Assembly: GCA_035578175.1 (NCBI GenBank)
Contig: JAQMRL010000003.1
Coordinates: forward strand, 87,522,469-87,586,468
Direction: 5' to 3'
Length of the DNA: 64,000 bases
DNA from: Catonia carolina
Lineage: Eukaryota; Arthropoda; Insecta; Hemiptera; Achilidae
The first letter of the stretch is position 1, and each line of letters opens with the position of its first letter. Below are positions 34,968 through 46,330 of the stretch, piece after piece. The notes beneath the pieces are model-generated. The model was not told the DNA's origin, did no database searches, and was given only the letters and a program-made list of their open reading frames with translations. The position numbers and the translations under genes were made by a program.

Positions 34968-35356
34968 AAATAAAATTTATCACCTTACATTTGATTGCTT
35001 TTTAAATTTAAAAAACTTAAGCATGTTTCGGCTTTACCACCTTCTTCAGAGCAATATTATTAATATTAAAATTTAGAATGGTGTTTCCATCTAAATGACA
35101 GAATGGAAACACTGTTCTAAGTTCTAATTAAGTTTAAAAAACTTACACGCGTTTCGGTGGTACCACCTGCTTCAGAGCAATATTATTAAAATTTAGAACG
35201 GTGTTTCCATCTAAATGACAGAATGGAAACACCTTCTAAGTTCTAATTTTTTAATTTTAATAAAATTGCTCTAAAGAAGATGGTACCACCAAAACGTGCG
35301 TAAGTTTTTTAAACTTAAAAAACAACCAAATGTAAGGTGATAAATTTCATTTATAC
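34968..35356. repeat. Foldback with internal tandem duplication
   Basis: Ends taaataaaatttatcacctt and aaggtgataaatttcattta pair. The left side carries two direct copies (about 35015-35125 and 35135-35240) of the unit with accacc(t), cttcagagcaatattatta, gtgtttccatctaaatgaca and gaatggaaacac. Confidence 0.7.
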
Positions 35357-35429
35357 TATAATTTATATTAATGGTTGGCAGGACGCATTTCAAAACTTTA
35401 TTTATGAATTATTAAGACCTTTAGCAGGA

Positions 35430-35690
35430 TATTGTTTGCTGGACCATAGACAAAATGAAGACATTAGACTTGAACTAGATCCACTAGGGGTGATATATGT
35501 TCTAAAATACAGCCAAGAATGGTATATTCATTTGTTGAGGATGCCAGATGATCTAACACCAAAATAGGTGTTCATTTACAAACTAATTGTAAATGGCCTT
35601 GGAAGAGATGGGCATCCTAACTTCATGAAATAGCAGACCACTAAGTTTTTAAGCTGGAACAGGTCAGGAAACCTAATCCATAATATTTAT
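35430..35690 (+). pseudogene. LINE reverse-transcriptase tail remnant
   Basis: The frame reads EWYIHLLRMPDDLTPK and stops; the block resembles the C-terminal G/W-x-H-x-x-RM region found after the reverse transcriptase of many non-LTR elements. The following sequence (cttggaagagatgggcatcc, then taacttcat) recurs at about 15760-15790 inside the foldback. Short, broken fragment. Confidence 0.45.
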
Positions 35691-35712
35691 GATGATGACA
35701 ATTTTTTACAGT

Positions 35713-36680
35713 AAAAATCTGGTGTCAAACACTCACACAACTTTCTCTTGCCAGTGCAAATAATTAACAATAAAACTAACATTAGTAATAAAACATAAGA
35801 AAAAAACTAACCTCAATAAATAACCTATTTTTAATCATATAATATATGATTAAAATTAGGTTATTTATTTGATATTTATATGATATGCGTCTTTCATATC
35901 ATGAAAGACGCAAAATTAAAATCAACCTCAGTTTGGCCTAAAAATACAGAAAATCACTCTTTCACGCTCAACTAGGCTCTGTAGAGAAAAATGTTCTAAA
36001 TAAAAGTTGTAGATCTTTTAAATTACTATAAATTTGATGATATACTTTTTTGTCGTGAAATGCATACTAAGGCTGAAATCTTTAAAAAATCGATTTTTCA
36101 CACGTTTTTGTGAGAAAAAAACAGAAAATCGCTAATTACCGCTAAACTAAGCGTTATAAAAAAAATGTTTGAAATAAAAGTTATACAATTTTACATTTTT
36201 TATATTTTTTATTATATACATTTTCGCGCTATAATATATATTAAAGCCGTAATCTTAAAAAAACACTTTTTTTACGTGAAAACAGCCTCACCAAGAATTT
36301 CAGCAAACATGGCGTTTACCCCATCTTGTAGAGAATAAAAAATTGAGTAAACCAGGAGATTTTTAAAAAAATCGTAGGACCAGTTTTTGAGAAAATCGCA
36401 AAAAAGTGAAAAATTATACTAATAAACTACTACTTCCGGTTGACCGATTTTGATGAAAATGTTCGTGTCGGGTCCGGTAGTGGTATGTAACTTAAGTTTC
36501 AAGTTCATATGATGTTCCGTTCTTGAGATATTTTGTATACACAGACCAATCACTAAAAACATGTTTTTTTGGGTTCAGGGGGTTGAAAACGTATAGATCC
36601 AGTGAAAACTCAATTTCGAAAAATCGACATGAAAACAATACTTACCTTCCTATATATTCATATACGCAAGAGAAGTAAAA
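35713..36680 (+). mobile_element. 950-bp interspersed repeat, full-length copy
   Basis: Left end aaaaatctggtgtcaaacac, ttgccagtgcaaataattaa; right end catatacgcaagagaagta. Subterminal ctttctcttgcca and gcaagagaa are inverted. A short AT palindrome near 35835 has been duplicated in this copy. No protein is encoded. Confidence 0.8.
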
Positions 36681-36923
36681 AGTTTAAGAGTTAAAGTTTA
36701 TAGAAGGAATTTATATAATATTTTTCTGAAGTATGTCGAAGAATTGCAAAGCCCTCAAAAAAGTATTTATAATACGTTAAATAAAGTAATAAGTCAGTAA
36801 ACTTCATCAGTAAATGTGAATCAAACAAAAAACATCTTTTTGTAGTTTATTTAAACTCACATCAACATTTTGGTCATTAACTTTGGGTAAAAGAATAGTG
36901 GATTTGAACGTGTAATAATATTC

Positions 36924-37008
36924 CAAACTCTGGCCAGGAATTGAACCTGGCACCTCCATTTTGCAGTGTGGCGCACTAACCACTGGGCCACAGAAGCAGC
37001 CTATTCTT
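36924..37008 (-). mobile_element. tRNA-like SINE head
   Basis: The minus strand reads ggcccagtggttagtgcgcc (A-box-like) and ggtgccaggttcaattcctg (B-box). The outer bases do not pair as an acceptor stem, so I call a SINE head rather than a tRNA gene. Confidence 0.5.
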
Positions 37009-37545
37009 TTAGATTATTCTTTTACAAGTTCAAGTGAACTCATCTACAGCTATTGTGTAACAAAATTATGCAGTGATTCATTTGTTACGTGTGCTCTGTG
37101 TGTTACAATATACCATTAGCTGACAGCCATTAATAACAAAGTTGTACTAAAAAAGAGGCCAGTAGTCACTTGCAAACTAGATTTAATTAATTACTAATAC
37201 TAAAAATTCAAAAAGTATTTTTACTTTCTCTTGTCCATAATACTAGATTTTAATTTTTATATTATAGTAAATTCAACAATCACGGAAAATTTTTAGCGAG
37301 ATACTCTGAAGAGTGGTAAATAATCAGCAAAATTAAACATAATTTGAGGAAGCTGAAAATAAAAAGTTAAACTTTATCTAATGGGGTGGAAATGTGTTAA
37401 GTTCAGTATGTGGCTTTAGACAATCAAAGTAAGTATTTCATTTATCTTTGCAGCTCAACTAAGTGTTTTTACAGAAAATTCAATGTAGTTTCAAAAATTT
37501 ATTAGTTTACACAAAATTGTTTTATCTTCAGGTCATATAAATAAC

Positions 37546-38493
37546 GGGTGATTCAAAAAGAGCGCCGGTTTTTAAACGGCTGGTAAATTTTTGTTTATCG
37601 GTTGGCAACATTGTTAGACCTCATTTCTATTTCGGAGAACATTCTGATTGACGATTCAGTTGTAGTTTCTCTTGTTCGCAGTGTAGTACTCTCGCAGTCT
37701 GTGTCTAACCATGGAGAAGTTTACTATTGCACAACGAGTGTTAATCGTCAAAACATTTTACCAGAGTGGAGAGAGTTATGCGGCTACTGTCAGGCGACTT
37801 CGCGATACTCTAGGACGTAATGAAGCACCGAACGAATCAACAGTTCGCAGGCTCATGAAAAAGTTTTTTGAGACGGGTTCTACAGTCGACCTTAAAAGTT
37901 CTGGACGTCGTCGTTCTGGCCGAACTGAGCAGAACGTTGCGTTGGTTCGTGACAGTGTGGCTGTTAGCCCAGCAAAATCAATACGTTGCCGTTCTCAACA
38001 ATTGGGTTTACGATGTTCTTCTGTGGAGAATTCTTCGGTACGATCTCCAATATCACCCGTATAAAATTCAGTTTCTGCACGAGAAACAATGTTGTTGCTC
38101 CGTGAACGGTTCCAGGATCGCATCATTTCTCGTAATTCCGACCATCAATGGCCACCAAGGTCGTGTGACTTGACGCCTTGTGACTTTCATCTTTGGGGTC
38201 ATCTGAAGTCATTGGTGTATGCCAATAAACCCCGAAACATCAATGACTTGAAGGAGGAAATTCGACGGGTTATCGGGCAAATGGAAGTCGAAACTTGTCG
38301 TGCAGTAATATCCAATTTCATGGACAGAGTTGATGCGTGCCAGCGCAGTAGAGGAGGACACATGCATGACATCATTTTTCATACATAAAATCGGAAGGAA
38401 AGATGAACTTGTTGATGTATTTATTTTCAGTTTTTCAATAAAATAAATCTCTTAATTTGATATATCAAAACCGGCGCTCTTTTTGAATCACCC
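37546..38493 (+). mobile_element. Mariner-like element, central deletion (plus strand)
   Basis: Inverted ends gggtgattcaaaaagagcgc and gcgctctttttgaatcaccc. Inside is a Tc1/mariner-superfamily transposase missing its centre: the N-terminal helix-turn-helix part and the C-terminal part remain, but the region with the first two catalytic Asp residues is lost. Sequence identity to the neighbour at 38521-39270 is very high over shared parts, so both are fairly young. Confidence 0.9.
37711..38388 (+). pseudogene. Mariner-like transposase, N- and C-terminal parts
   Basis: The ATG at 37711 (aaccatgg) opens a frame starting MEKFTIAQRVLIVKTFYQSG, a helix-turn-helix domain with NEAPNESTVRRLMKKFFE and a second basic part (SSGRRRSGR). 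The frame shifts near 38025, and after about 38085 the sequence jumps to the C-terminal part (PPRSCDLTPCDFHLWG, RGGHMHDIIFHT). The catalytic block with the Trp-rich motif and the second Asp, which the 38521-39270 copy retains, is deleted. Inactive. Confidence 0.85.
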
Positions 38494-38520
38494 TATACAA
38501 CTAAAATTGTATGTAATATA

Positions 38521-39270
38521 GGGTGATTCAAAAAGAGCGCCGGTTTTGATATATCAAATTAAGAGATTTATTTTATTGAAAAACTGAAAATAAATACATC
38601 AACAAGTTCATCTTACCTTCCGATTTCATGTATGAAAAATGATGTCATGCATGTGTCCTCCTCTACTGCACTGGCACGCATCAACTCTGTCCATGAAATT
38701 GGATATTACTGCACGACTAGTTTCGACTTCCATTTGCCCGATAACCCGTCGAATTTCCTCCTTCAAGTCATTGATGTTTCGGGGTTTATTGGCATACACC
38801 AATGACTTCAGATGACCCCAAAGATGAAAGTCACAAGGCGTCAAGTCACACGACCTTGGTGGCCATTGATGGTCGGAATTACGAGAAATGATGCGATCCT
38901 GGAACCGTTCACGGAGCAACAACATTGTTTCTCGTGCAGCGTGACAGGTGGCACCATCCTGCTGAAACCACAACTCGTCAATGTCCATTCCATCCAAATG
39001 ACGCCACAAAAACTCCCTAATCATCGTACGGTATCGGTCTCCATTTACTGTCACGGCTTGTCCTTCTTGATTTTCAAAAAAGTAAGGGCCGATGACACCG
39101 CCCGACCAAAAGCCGCACCAAACTGTCACTCACTGTGCATACAAGAGAAACTACAACTGAATCGTCAATCGGAATGTTCTCCAAAATAGAAATGAGGTCA
39201 AACAATGTTGCCAAACGATAAACAAAAATTTACCAGCCGTTTAAAAACCGGCGCTCTTTTTGAATCACCC
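38521..39270 (-). mobile_element. Mariner-like element, 5' deletion (minus strand)
   Basis: Same family as 37546-38493, opposite orientation, 3' ends facing each other with 27 bp between. It keeps both inverted ends, the 5' leader and the C-terminal two-thirds of the catalytic domain, but lacks the helix-turn-helix region. Confidence 0.9.
38626..39129 (-). pseudogene. Mariner-like transposase, catalytic C-terminal part
   Basis: A 167-codon open frame includes WCGFWSGGVIGPYFFEN, ELWFQQDGATCHAARE (second catalytic Asp), SCDLTPCDFHLWGHLKS (third Asp, 36 residues after the second by my count) and RGGHMHDIIFHT. The N-terminal DNA-binding domain and first Asp are absent, because the deletion joins the leader near 39150 directly to this block. 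The frame is intact but cannot make a complete transposase. Confidence 0.85.
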
Positions 39271-40320
39271 TTTAGATCACTTTTGTTACCTTTTTGTAAC
39301 AAGAGCAAAAAATTCATAGTGTTCATTTAATGGTTTAACACTTGTAGTAACTTATGTAGACGCGTAGTAACATTGCAGTGTAGAGTTACAGGTTAAACTA
39401 TTAATATACATTAGTACGTGAAAAAAGTAACAGATCAAATTTAATGGCCCAGTCAATGAATGCTTTTTACTCCACCTAATTAAAAGCAATCTGTATCCTA
39501 GTATTGGTGAAGTATGTTAAAAGTAATGTATCCTGTAAATTCTCCACTTCTACTTTTCTTGCTTCTCCTGTGCCCCCAAACCATGAATTCACAGTGTCAT
39601 GTTTACAAGTTCTATCCCCTTGAGGAGAGATTGTAGTGGAAAAATGAAAAAAAAAATCGATTTTCACTTTTTAGGCTCATATTGTAGTTTGAAATTCCAT
39701 CTTTCCAACGCCACCAAAATTACATTTCTACTACAACTAGGAATATTTTTATTAATTATTTTAGTACATGACGTTTTGCTAGAATTTCACTTCCCCACTT
39801 TGAAGATATATAAAATAATTTTTACTGTTTTAGCGCCATTTTGGTAAAGATCTAATTATTATTTCTTTTTTATACATGTTACAAGTATTTTTCTTATTGT
39901 TTATCAACTGACTGTTGGCAATGATGAACAGCTGTTTACAATAACATTGACTTATTAACATGTAAACTATAGTAATTGTGAGCACTTCTAACACTTAAAA
40001 TGCGTTTTACCGAAAATTTATATTTTCTGTACACATGTTCCTTTTTCTGAAAAACTATTAAAGATATAGTCCTGAAATTTCTACAGCAGTTATAACTGTA
40101 TGCGATACACATACTGGACCACATTCATGCGAAAACATTGGTTACAAAAAAGTTTTTATGAAAAAAAAACAATTTTTTTTTACTGTCACAGAAATTATTT
40201 TTCCAACCCCCCCCCCCCAAAATGGGATCACTATGAATGTGGTTCAGTAAACTGATACGACCTATAACTACATGCTGCAAAAATTTCAGAAAGTTCCATT
40301 TAATAGTTAATGAGAAAAAG
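39271..40320. other. Non-coding
   Basis: AT-rich with a C-run at 40209-40218 and a T-run at 40170-40180. No recognised element before the SINE. Confidence 0.35.
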
Positions 40321-40332
40321 GAACATGAATTT

Positions 40333-40667
40333 TTTTTTTTTTTTTTTTTTATTCCTAATTTGTGTAAGTTGCAATCTGTTCAATTTAGAACAATAAGCAA
40401 CCCCATGACCCAATGAGATGAGGATGATGTGTATGACATGTAAATGAGGTGTAGTCTTGTACAGACTCAGGCCGACCATTCCTGAGAGAGAATGGTTAAT
40501 TAAACCCCAACCATCAAAGTACACCGGTAACCACTGTCTAGTATTGAAATCCGTATAAAAGTAACTAACCTTTACTAGGATTTGAACCAGGAACCTTCGT
40601 CTCCGAAAATCAGCTGTTAAACAGGTGATTTTGGCGACGACTTTACCTCTAGACCAACCCGGTGGGT
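40333..40667 (-). mobile_element. tRNA-derived SINE with 12-bp target duplication
   Basis: Full-length, minus strand: head near 40665 (caccgggttggtctagaggt), B-box-like gaaggttcctggttcaaatc, body, and A-tail seen as T-run at 40333-40350. The duplication gaacatgaattt is perfect at 40321-40332 and 40668-40679, evidence of target-primed insertion and recent age. Confidence 0.88.
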
Positions 40668-40821
40668 GAACATGAATTTGGTAAAATTAAAATGGGTAGC
40701 ATAGGCACTAAATCCCCCCTTAACTAAACCACCTTTTTACACATACACTATACTATTATTATTTTATCAAACATCCTATATAGGATTATCAACAGCTGTA
40801 TTATTTAAAATTGAAATATAT

Positions 40822-41210
40822 ATTTTTCTAACCGCCAGAATAAGATAGCAGAAAACACTTACCAATGTTTATAGTGCTTTCATGTATCTTCATAATCTTC
40901 AGTAAATTAAAATTTTTTTAAATATTTTTCGTATCAAAATTTAAAACTTCCTACTCCTACCATGGTAGATAAGGAATAGTCAAGTCTATTCGTATATCTA
41001 AAACAGTCTTGCCAACTTAATTAGTTGGTTGTCATAGTCAACTTGTGTGTTCATTAATTTTTGCTTAATGGTAGGAGTAGGAAGTTTTAAATTTTGGTGT
41101 GAAAAATATTTAAAAATTTTTAATTTATTGAAGATGTGTACAAGATACACGAAAGCGCTATAAACATTGGTAAGTGTTTTCTGTTACAGTATTCTGGTGG
41201 TTAGAAAATT
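40822..41210. repeat. Foldback repeat with about 140-bp arms
   Basis: Left tip tttttctaaccgccagaata and right tip tattctggtggttagaaaat pair. The inner arm edges are aagttttaaattttg and its complement with cctactcctaccat. No coding content. Confidence 0.75.
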
Positions 41211-41261
41211 AAACACTATACTATATGTATGCAGTATGCTTACACTGTTTTCAAAAAGTAT

Positions 41262-42027
41262 TTTTACTTTCTCTTGTCCATAAAAAATAGGGAGTTAAAG
41301 TATTGTATTTTTCAAAATTGAGATATTACCTATTGGTCTCCATGAACAAAATATCTCAAAAATGGAATATCATTGAAACTTGGAACTTAAGTTAGATATT
41401 ATAAGAAGACCCAACACAAATATTTTCACATTTTCAGGTCCCTTGAAGCCAAAAAAGAAATTTGTTTTTATCAATTTGTGTGTGTGTAAACAAAAGAACT
41501 CAAAAATGAAAAATCATACAAAAAATGAACTTGGAACTTAAGTTAGGTACCCTAAGGGGACCTGACGTGAATATTTTTATCAAATTTGGTTAACTGAAAG
41601 TAGTAGTTAATTTGTGCAATTTTTTTTAAAAATGGTTCCTACTGTTTTTTACTTAAATCACCTCATTTGCTGCACTTCTTGTGCTCTGTCAGATGGAGTA
41701 AGCAGTTTATTTGCTGAAATAGAAGAGGACTATGCTCTTGTGGTAAAACAATTTTTTTTTAAAGATTACGGCCTAAATATTCATTTTAGGACAGAAGTGT
41801 TTATTATTAAATTATACAAAATTACAAAACCTATAACTTTTATTTCAAGCGATTTTTCTGCAGTGCTTAGTTCAGTGTCGGTTAATGATTTCCTGTATTT
41901 TGCTCATCAAAAACAAAGTCCAACAGAGATTGATTTTCATTTACCATCATTCACTCTTGATTAAAATTAGGTTATGTTTTTCATTATTTACGTTGGTAAG
42001 AGTCATGTGAGTGTTTCACGCCATATG
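41262..42027 (-). mobile_element. 950-bp interspersed repeat, diverged minus copy
   Basis: Begins ttttactttctcttgtccat and ends gtgagtgtttcacgccatat. The open frame of 116 codons at 41614-41964 is repeat sequence without a recognised domain. Confidence 0.65.
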
Positions 42028-43075
42028 TTTGCATTCAGAGGACAGCATCTGCTTTACCCAAAGATCCCCAAGACACGAATGTGTACTTGTGAAAATCAAC
42101 TTTCCTATAACAGGAGAAGCACAATGTGCAAATCTTTGTAGAGGTACCACTTAAACTTTCTTAATGAGTCTGACAACTGTAATGAATGTGGGAAGTTTAA
42201 TCTGAATTGACATTCATTTTTGAGAAATTTTTTTAAAATTTTTGCTTTGGAGTAACGTCATCATGAGGTTGTGTACCCTGAAGCAGGTCATTATTTATTT
42301 ATTATTGTATTTTATTTAGTAAAATATACATTACAATTTATTACTATACTTAGGTGTGTTCAATATGTTTAACTAATTACACTTGTACACAAAAACTCTT
42401 CTTCACAAAGAGTTATGACCCTGCATAGGAGTATAAAAAATAAATTATTTAAAAAAGGTTCATAAATACATATTACTAATATTAAAATTATTATCATAAC
42501 ATGTAAAAAGAGTACAAGAATTATGTTAAACAGTATTTTTTAAAGCATTGAATATAAATGATAAATACGATTAAATTGAAAAACTACTTTAAGATTATGT
42601 ACACTTGTAATACAAAGAACAATTTAAAAGTACTTATTTTATAACTAAAACTACTTAACAATTTATCGTTTGTCTCCAACTTGTTCTGTTTTCCACCTGC
42701 ATCTTAAATTCTTGATAGCAATAACCTCTTTTAAAATTATCTATAAACTTTATTTGGCAGAGAGGCTTCAGAACTTGATAGATAGCTTTTCTAGAGAGAG
42801 AGAGAGAGATAGAATGAGGGTCTGAAAATTAGCCCAATGAAAATCGAAGTGTTAGTGGTCAGGTGGTCAGGAAGGTTCCTCACACTTTATGCCACTTAGT
42901 TATTGAAAATAGATCTATTTACCAGATGCACAAATTTAAATAGGTAGTAAGTTGGAGTCAGCAGTGAAAATAGAAACTCATATTGAAATCATTATCGTTT
43001 TTTAACATGAGTCATCTGCTTGTTAACAATACAATTTCACTTGCTGTTAAGAAGTAGGTTAGTCCATAAATATAT
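42028..43075. other. Non-coding with (AG)n tract
   Basis: AT-rich; (AG)n microsatellite at about 42797-42808. No element ends recognised. Confidence 0.35.
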
Positions 43076-43780
43076 TGTGACACTTATCGCTAAGGTCCGT
43101 TTCGGGATCTAGGTAATTAAATAGTTAATTCACTAAAGTTTACAATTACAAATATTTATTACACTAAAAGATTTACAAAATAAATAATTAAACTAATTAT
43201 CATGAAGTAATACAATAAATGAATTAATAATTTACTTAGCACTACTTACAATCAATTTTATAGAATACAAATACAAAATGAAAACTAAATTTAATACAGA
43301 TACACAATAACTTTTCACGATACACACACACACACACAAAGACAGTATAACAATACCTCGGAACCGTTAACCTGATATAACGCCTGACAGTTACTCGTCA
43401 AAGATCAAACGAATACCAACTCACTGATCGCGCTCTGGGGTCTATTTATATATGGGCGGTTCAAAGAGATTTCTCGAACGACACAGAGATTCTATCAATT
43501 ATCTATTTTATTAGTTCTCGAAAAGTCATAACTGATGAACTGATGTAAACAAGTAACAATAGATCTATTGTAGAAAGTGTTACAGGTTGACCTTTTCATA
43601 AATAGTTGTACAACAATAGACACAATAGCGCAGTCCTTTCAACCAACTTTCATGAATAGGCATTCCTTTATAGCCACTCCATTGTTACTTTTTCATTCTA
43701 TTATCCTCTCTTTACTATTTTTATGAATGAATTACCATTTTACTAGAACTTTCGCGAACATGATCTTCGATATTGTCACA
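43076..43780 (-). mobile_element. Possible solo LTR
   Basis: Bounded by TGTGAC and GTCACA, about 705 bp, with (CA)n at 43321-43338. On the minus strand a TATA-like tatataaataga (near 43440-43455) is followed by a more GC-rich stretch, as in LTR promoters. No target duplication was found, and no internal retrovirus-like region is present, so the call is tentative. Confidence 0.4.
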
Positions 43781-43809
43781 ACTGTGCCCTGCAGTAAGTT
43801 GTGAAACTT

Positions 43810-44165
43810 GTTGAACCATGATTACGCTGTCCATGAATCGTTTAGAAGCTTTTGAGATGTGGGTATTCAGGAAAATTTTCAGAATTTCATGGGCCGTTCA
43901 TGCTACAAATGTTGAGGTTTTGAGATACTTGGACATGGACTGTGAGTTAATGAGAATAATCAAAAGAAGGAAGACTGCCTACCTTGGTCATTTATGTGGG
44001 TGTGATGAGTATGATTTTTTCGGATTTTTTTTAAAGACTACGTTGAGGGTAGATACAGTTTCTATCAAGAAAATGCTCATGGTTGAAAAATATTAGAGAC
44101 TTGACAAATATGAACGATGTAACTATGTGTACACATGATAAATGGCCTCTTGTAACTGACGGATG
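43810..44165 (+). pseudogene. LINE reverse-transcriptase C-terminal remnant
   Basis: Frame with LSMNRLEAFEMWVFRKIFRI, SWAVHATNVEVLRYLDMD and IIKRRKTAYLGHLCG, matching the post-RT block (LeafEMWclRRilrISW, then irrRK..ylGHvlR) of non-LTR retrotransposons. A second frame downstream reads CSWLKNIRDLTNMN, the usual end of such proteins. Frame breaks show decay. No 5' RT domain is attached. Confidence 0.75.
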
Positions 44166-44446
44166 TGTCTAATAACAAAGACTAAAACTGAAAAACTATT
44201 TTTATGGAAATAATGAGTTTTTTAGCCCTTATTGAACTATCCTATTCAATTTTGCTTAAAATTAAAATTCTCATTGACTCAATTAAATTCCTTTCGTAGA
44301 GCATGTAATCACATGTTATACAGAAACAAAGTTTTTCTAAAATGAATTTCCAAAAATGTTCTTACAATTTTTAATTTTTGTAAGCTGTTTATAAAAGTAT
44401 TTTAATTTTAAACAAATGACTCATCGGTTATGAACTCTGATTTCAG

Positions 44447-45350
44447 GCGTGATGGGGTACGCAAAACTTCTAATAGGATTCAAGCGAAAAAGAATAGAAA
44501 TATAAAATCTAAATTAATTGGTAAAGGTACTAAAGTCAGTAAAATAAAATCTCAGCGTGTGTTAAAAGTACATAAAAAGTTAACATCAAAAACTAAAGTG
44601 CACTCTTCAAAAACACGTACTGCACACACCAAAGTGTCAGATACTGAACTACCAAAAGATGTTGAAAATGATAATGCCAAAGAAGCATGTGGTGAGAAAA
44701 TCAAAGATACAGATGATGAAAACAGTGCTGAAGATCTCATGTACCGATGTAGAACTTGTGGATTTGTATCATCCGATAAACTTCTTCATAGACGACATTT
44801 AAGAAACCACTCATCAAGAAAAGAATACATTTGTCATTTGTGTGGACGTGCATATTATAATAGCAGCAGTTATTCGTACCACATGAGACATGTTCATGAA
44901 GGAATAAAAAACCATGTTTGTGATATATGTGGACATAAATTTTCCCAAAAACATTTCTTGAAATCTCATTTAAGGACTCATACTGATGAACGACCTTACA
45001 TGTGTTCTCTATGTGGAAAGACTTTCAGATGTTCTGCTTCATTATATGCTCATAATAAAACCCATGTCGATAGTTTTCCATTTGCTTGTGAATTGTGTGA
45101 TAAAATGTACAAAGCGAAATATTTATTAGAAAATCATATGAAATCCCACAGCGGTGTTAAAAATATTATTTGTGAAACTTGTGGTAAAGATTTTTTCACG
45201 AGAAAAGCAATGTTGCGTCATCATGAGATACATAACAATAAAGAGTATTCTTGTACATATTGTCCAGAAAAATTTAATGTTAGGAGATATTTAAAGAGAC
45301 ATTTGAAATCAAAACATAAGGACAGGAAGGTATGTTCTGCTAATTCTTAA
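44447..45350 (+). CDS. Terminal exon: seven C2H2 zinc fingers (array member 7)
   Basis: About 301 codons after CTGATTTCAG ending at 44446, shared phase. The linker of about 101 residues is very basic in its first half (RKTSNRIQAKKNRN; KVHKKLTSKTKVHSSKTRT) and acidic before the fingers (DTDDENSAED). It contains no Met until the residue just before finger 1. Finger 1 (CRTCGFVSSDKLLHRRHLRNH) lacks the aromatic residue at its usual place and may be structural only. Fingers 2-7 are complete: finger 2 NSSSYSYH with HMRHVH, finger 3 SQKHFLKSH, finger 4 RCSASLYAH, finger 5 KAKYLLENH, finger 6 FTRKAMLRH, finger 7 NVRRYLKRH (RRYL instead of KRYL). Linkers are TDERPY and SGVKNI. Sister of the 50263 exon, sharing CGHKFSQKHFL and PEKF. 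Confidence 0.92.
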
Positions 45351-46190
45351 TTTTAAACAAATTTCACATTATTATTATTATTTTTTAATCTTCTCTATAT
45401 GTAAATATGAAAGCTCTCGCTGACTGACTCACTCGCTCAGTCATTACTGTTTTCTAACTTGTTATCACAAACTTCTGAAATTTGGTACACTTGTTTTTAA
45501 TTATGAACAGCCAAATTAAACCATTAGTGTTGCAACCACTTTTGTCAAATGAGTAAAAACTATTCTAAACAAATTATTATTATTATTTCTTGTTAGATCC
45601 TACTAGGGATGCATTTCTCTTAGTTCCAGCCAGTTTCCGGATGACCCATGCTGCCTTCATTTTTTCTGCATGTGATCTTTTTCGCTCCTCCGTCCAGGCC
45701 GTTCCCGTTCTCCTCGGCCCTCCCAAGCACTTTAGATTCTCAATTTTCTGCTTCATTTATTTGCACCATGAAATTTCTAAACCAATTAGTATTATTTCTG
45801 TAAATTACCAAAGAGCTATAGATCTGAAAATAGAAGTAAAACATTTTTCAACATTTATTTTTGTATTTTAAAAACTACTGTTAAGAACGTATTTACAATT
45901 TATTGATGTTAGTAAATGCACATGTAACAATATGTGGACTGTGAAGTATTTTGTTCCGCTTAAACTAAACTACTTTTTTAAGAATGCCAACTTTATTAAT
46001 GAAAATTGGCTACAACTCTGGTAAATCGGTCACTAACTTAAAACACCCTCAAAAGAGGGTGCTAACTATGTTCAGGAGACTCTTAAGAAGGGAACACAGA
46101 ATTTGTCAAGATTATAACTAATAACTATTTATTAATGCTATGTTAAATTCATTACTTACCTATTATTTTATTACTACTGTTTACTTACCT
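45351..46190. other. Non-coding with a GC-richer patch
   Basis: 45597-45730 is more GC-rich. On the minus strand it encodes GPRRTGTAWTEERKRSHAEK, then MKAAWVIRKLAGTKRN, which looks protein-derived, but I cannot name a family. (ATT)n and a ctgactgactcactcgctca patch precede it. Confidence 0.3.
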
Positions 46191-46330
46191 AGCCGGCCTG
46201 TTAGTGTAGTGGTTAGCGCAACTGGCTTCAAATCCGGGCCTCAGGTTTGATTCCTGGATAGGTCTAGCATTTTTTCATCTATCATCCTTCTCATCGTCAG
46301 CATTAGCAGTAAAGATGTCAGATGAATTAA
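46191..46330 (+). mobile_element. tRNA-like SINE, second family
   Basis: A-box-like ttagtgtagtggttagcgca and B-box-like ctcaggtttgattcctggat, then the body catttttcatctatcatcct with gtcagcattagcagtaaaga. Matches 17436-17560. Confidence 0.6.

Noticed and set aside
36924..37008. tRNA gene on the minus strand
   Set aside because: A- and B-box-like sequences are present, but the outer bases do not form an acceptor stem; treated as a SINE head. The same applies to 6130-6225, 14748-14840, 17436-17500 and 46191-46260.
41614..41964. 116-codon ORF as a gene
   Set aside because: Lies inside a minus-strand copy of the 950-bp repeat, and other copies do not keep the frame.
43076..43780. Endogenous retrovirus-like element
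   Set aside because: Only an LTR-like segment is present; no gag, pol or env coding sequence adjoins it, and no target duplication was found.
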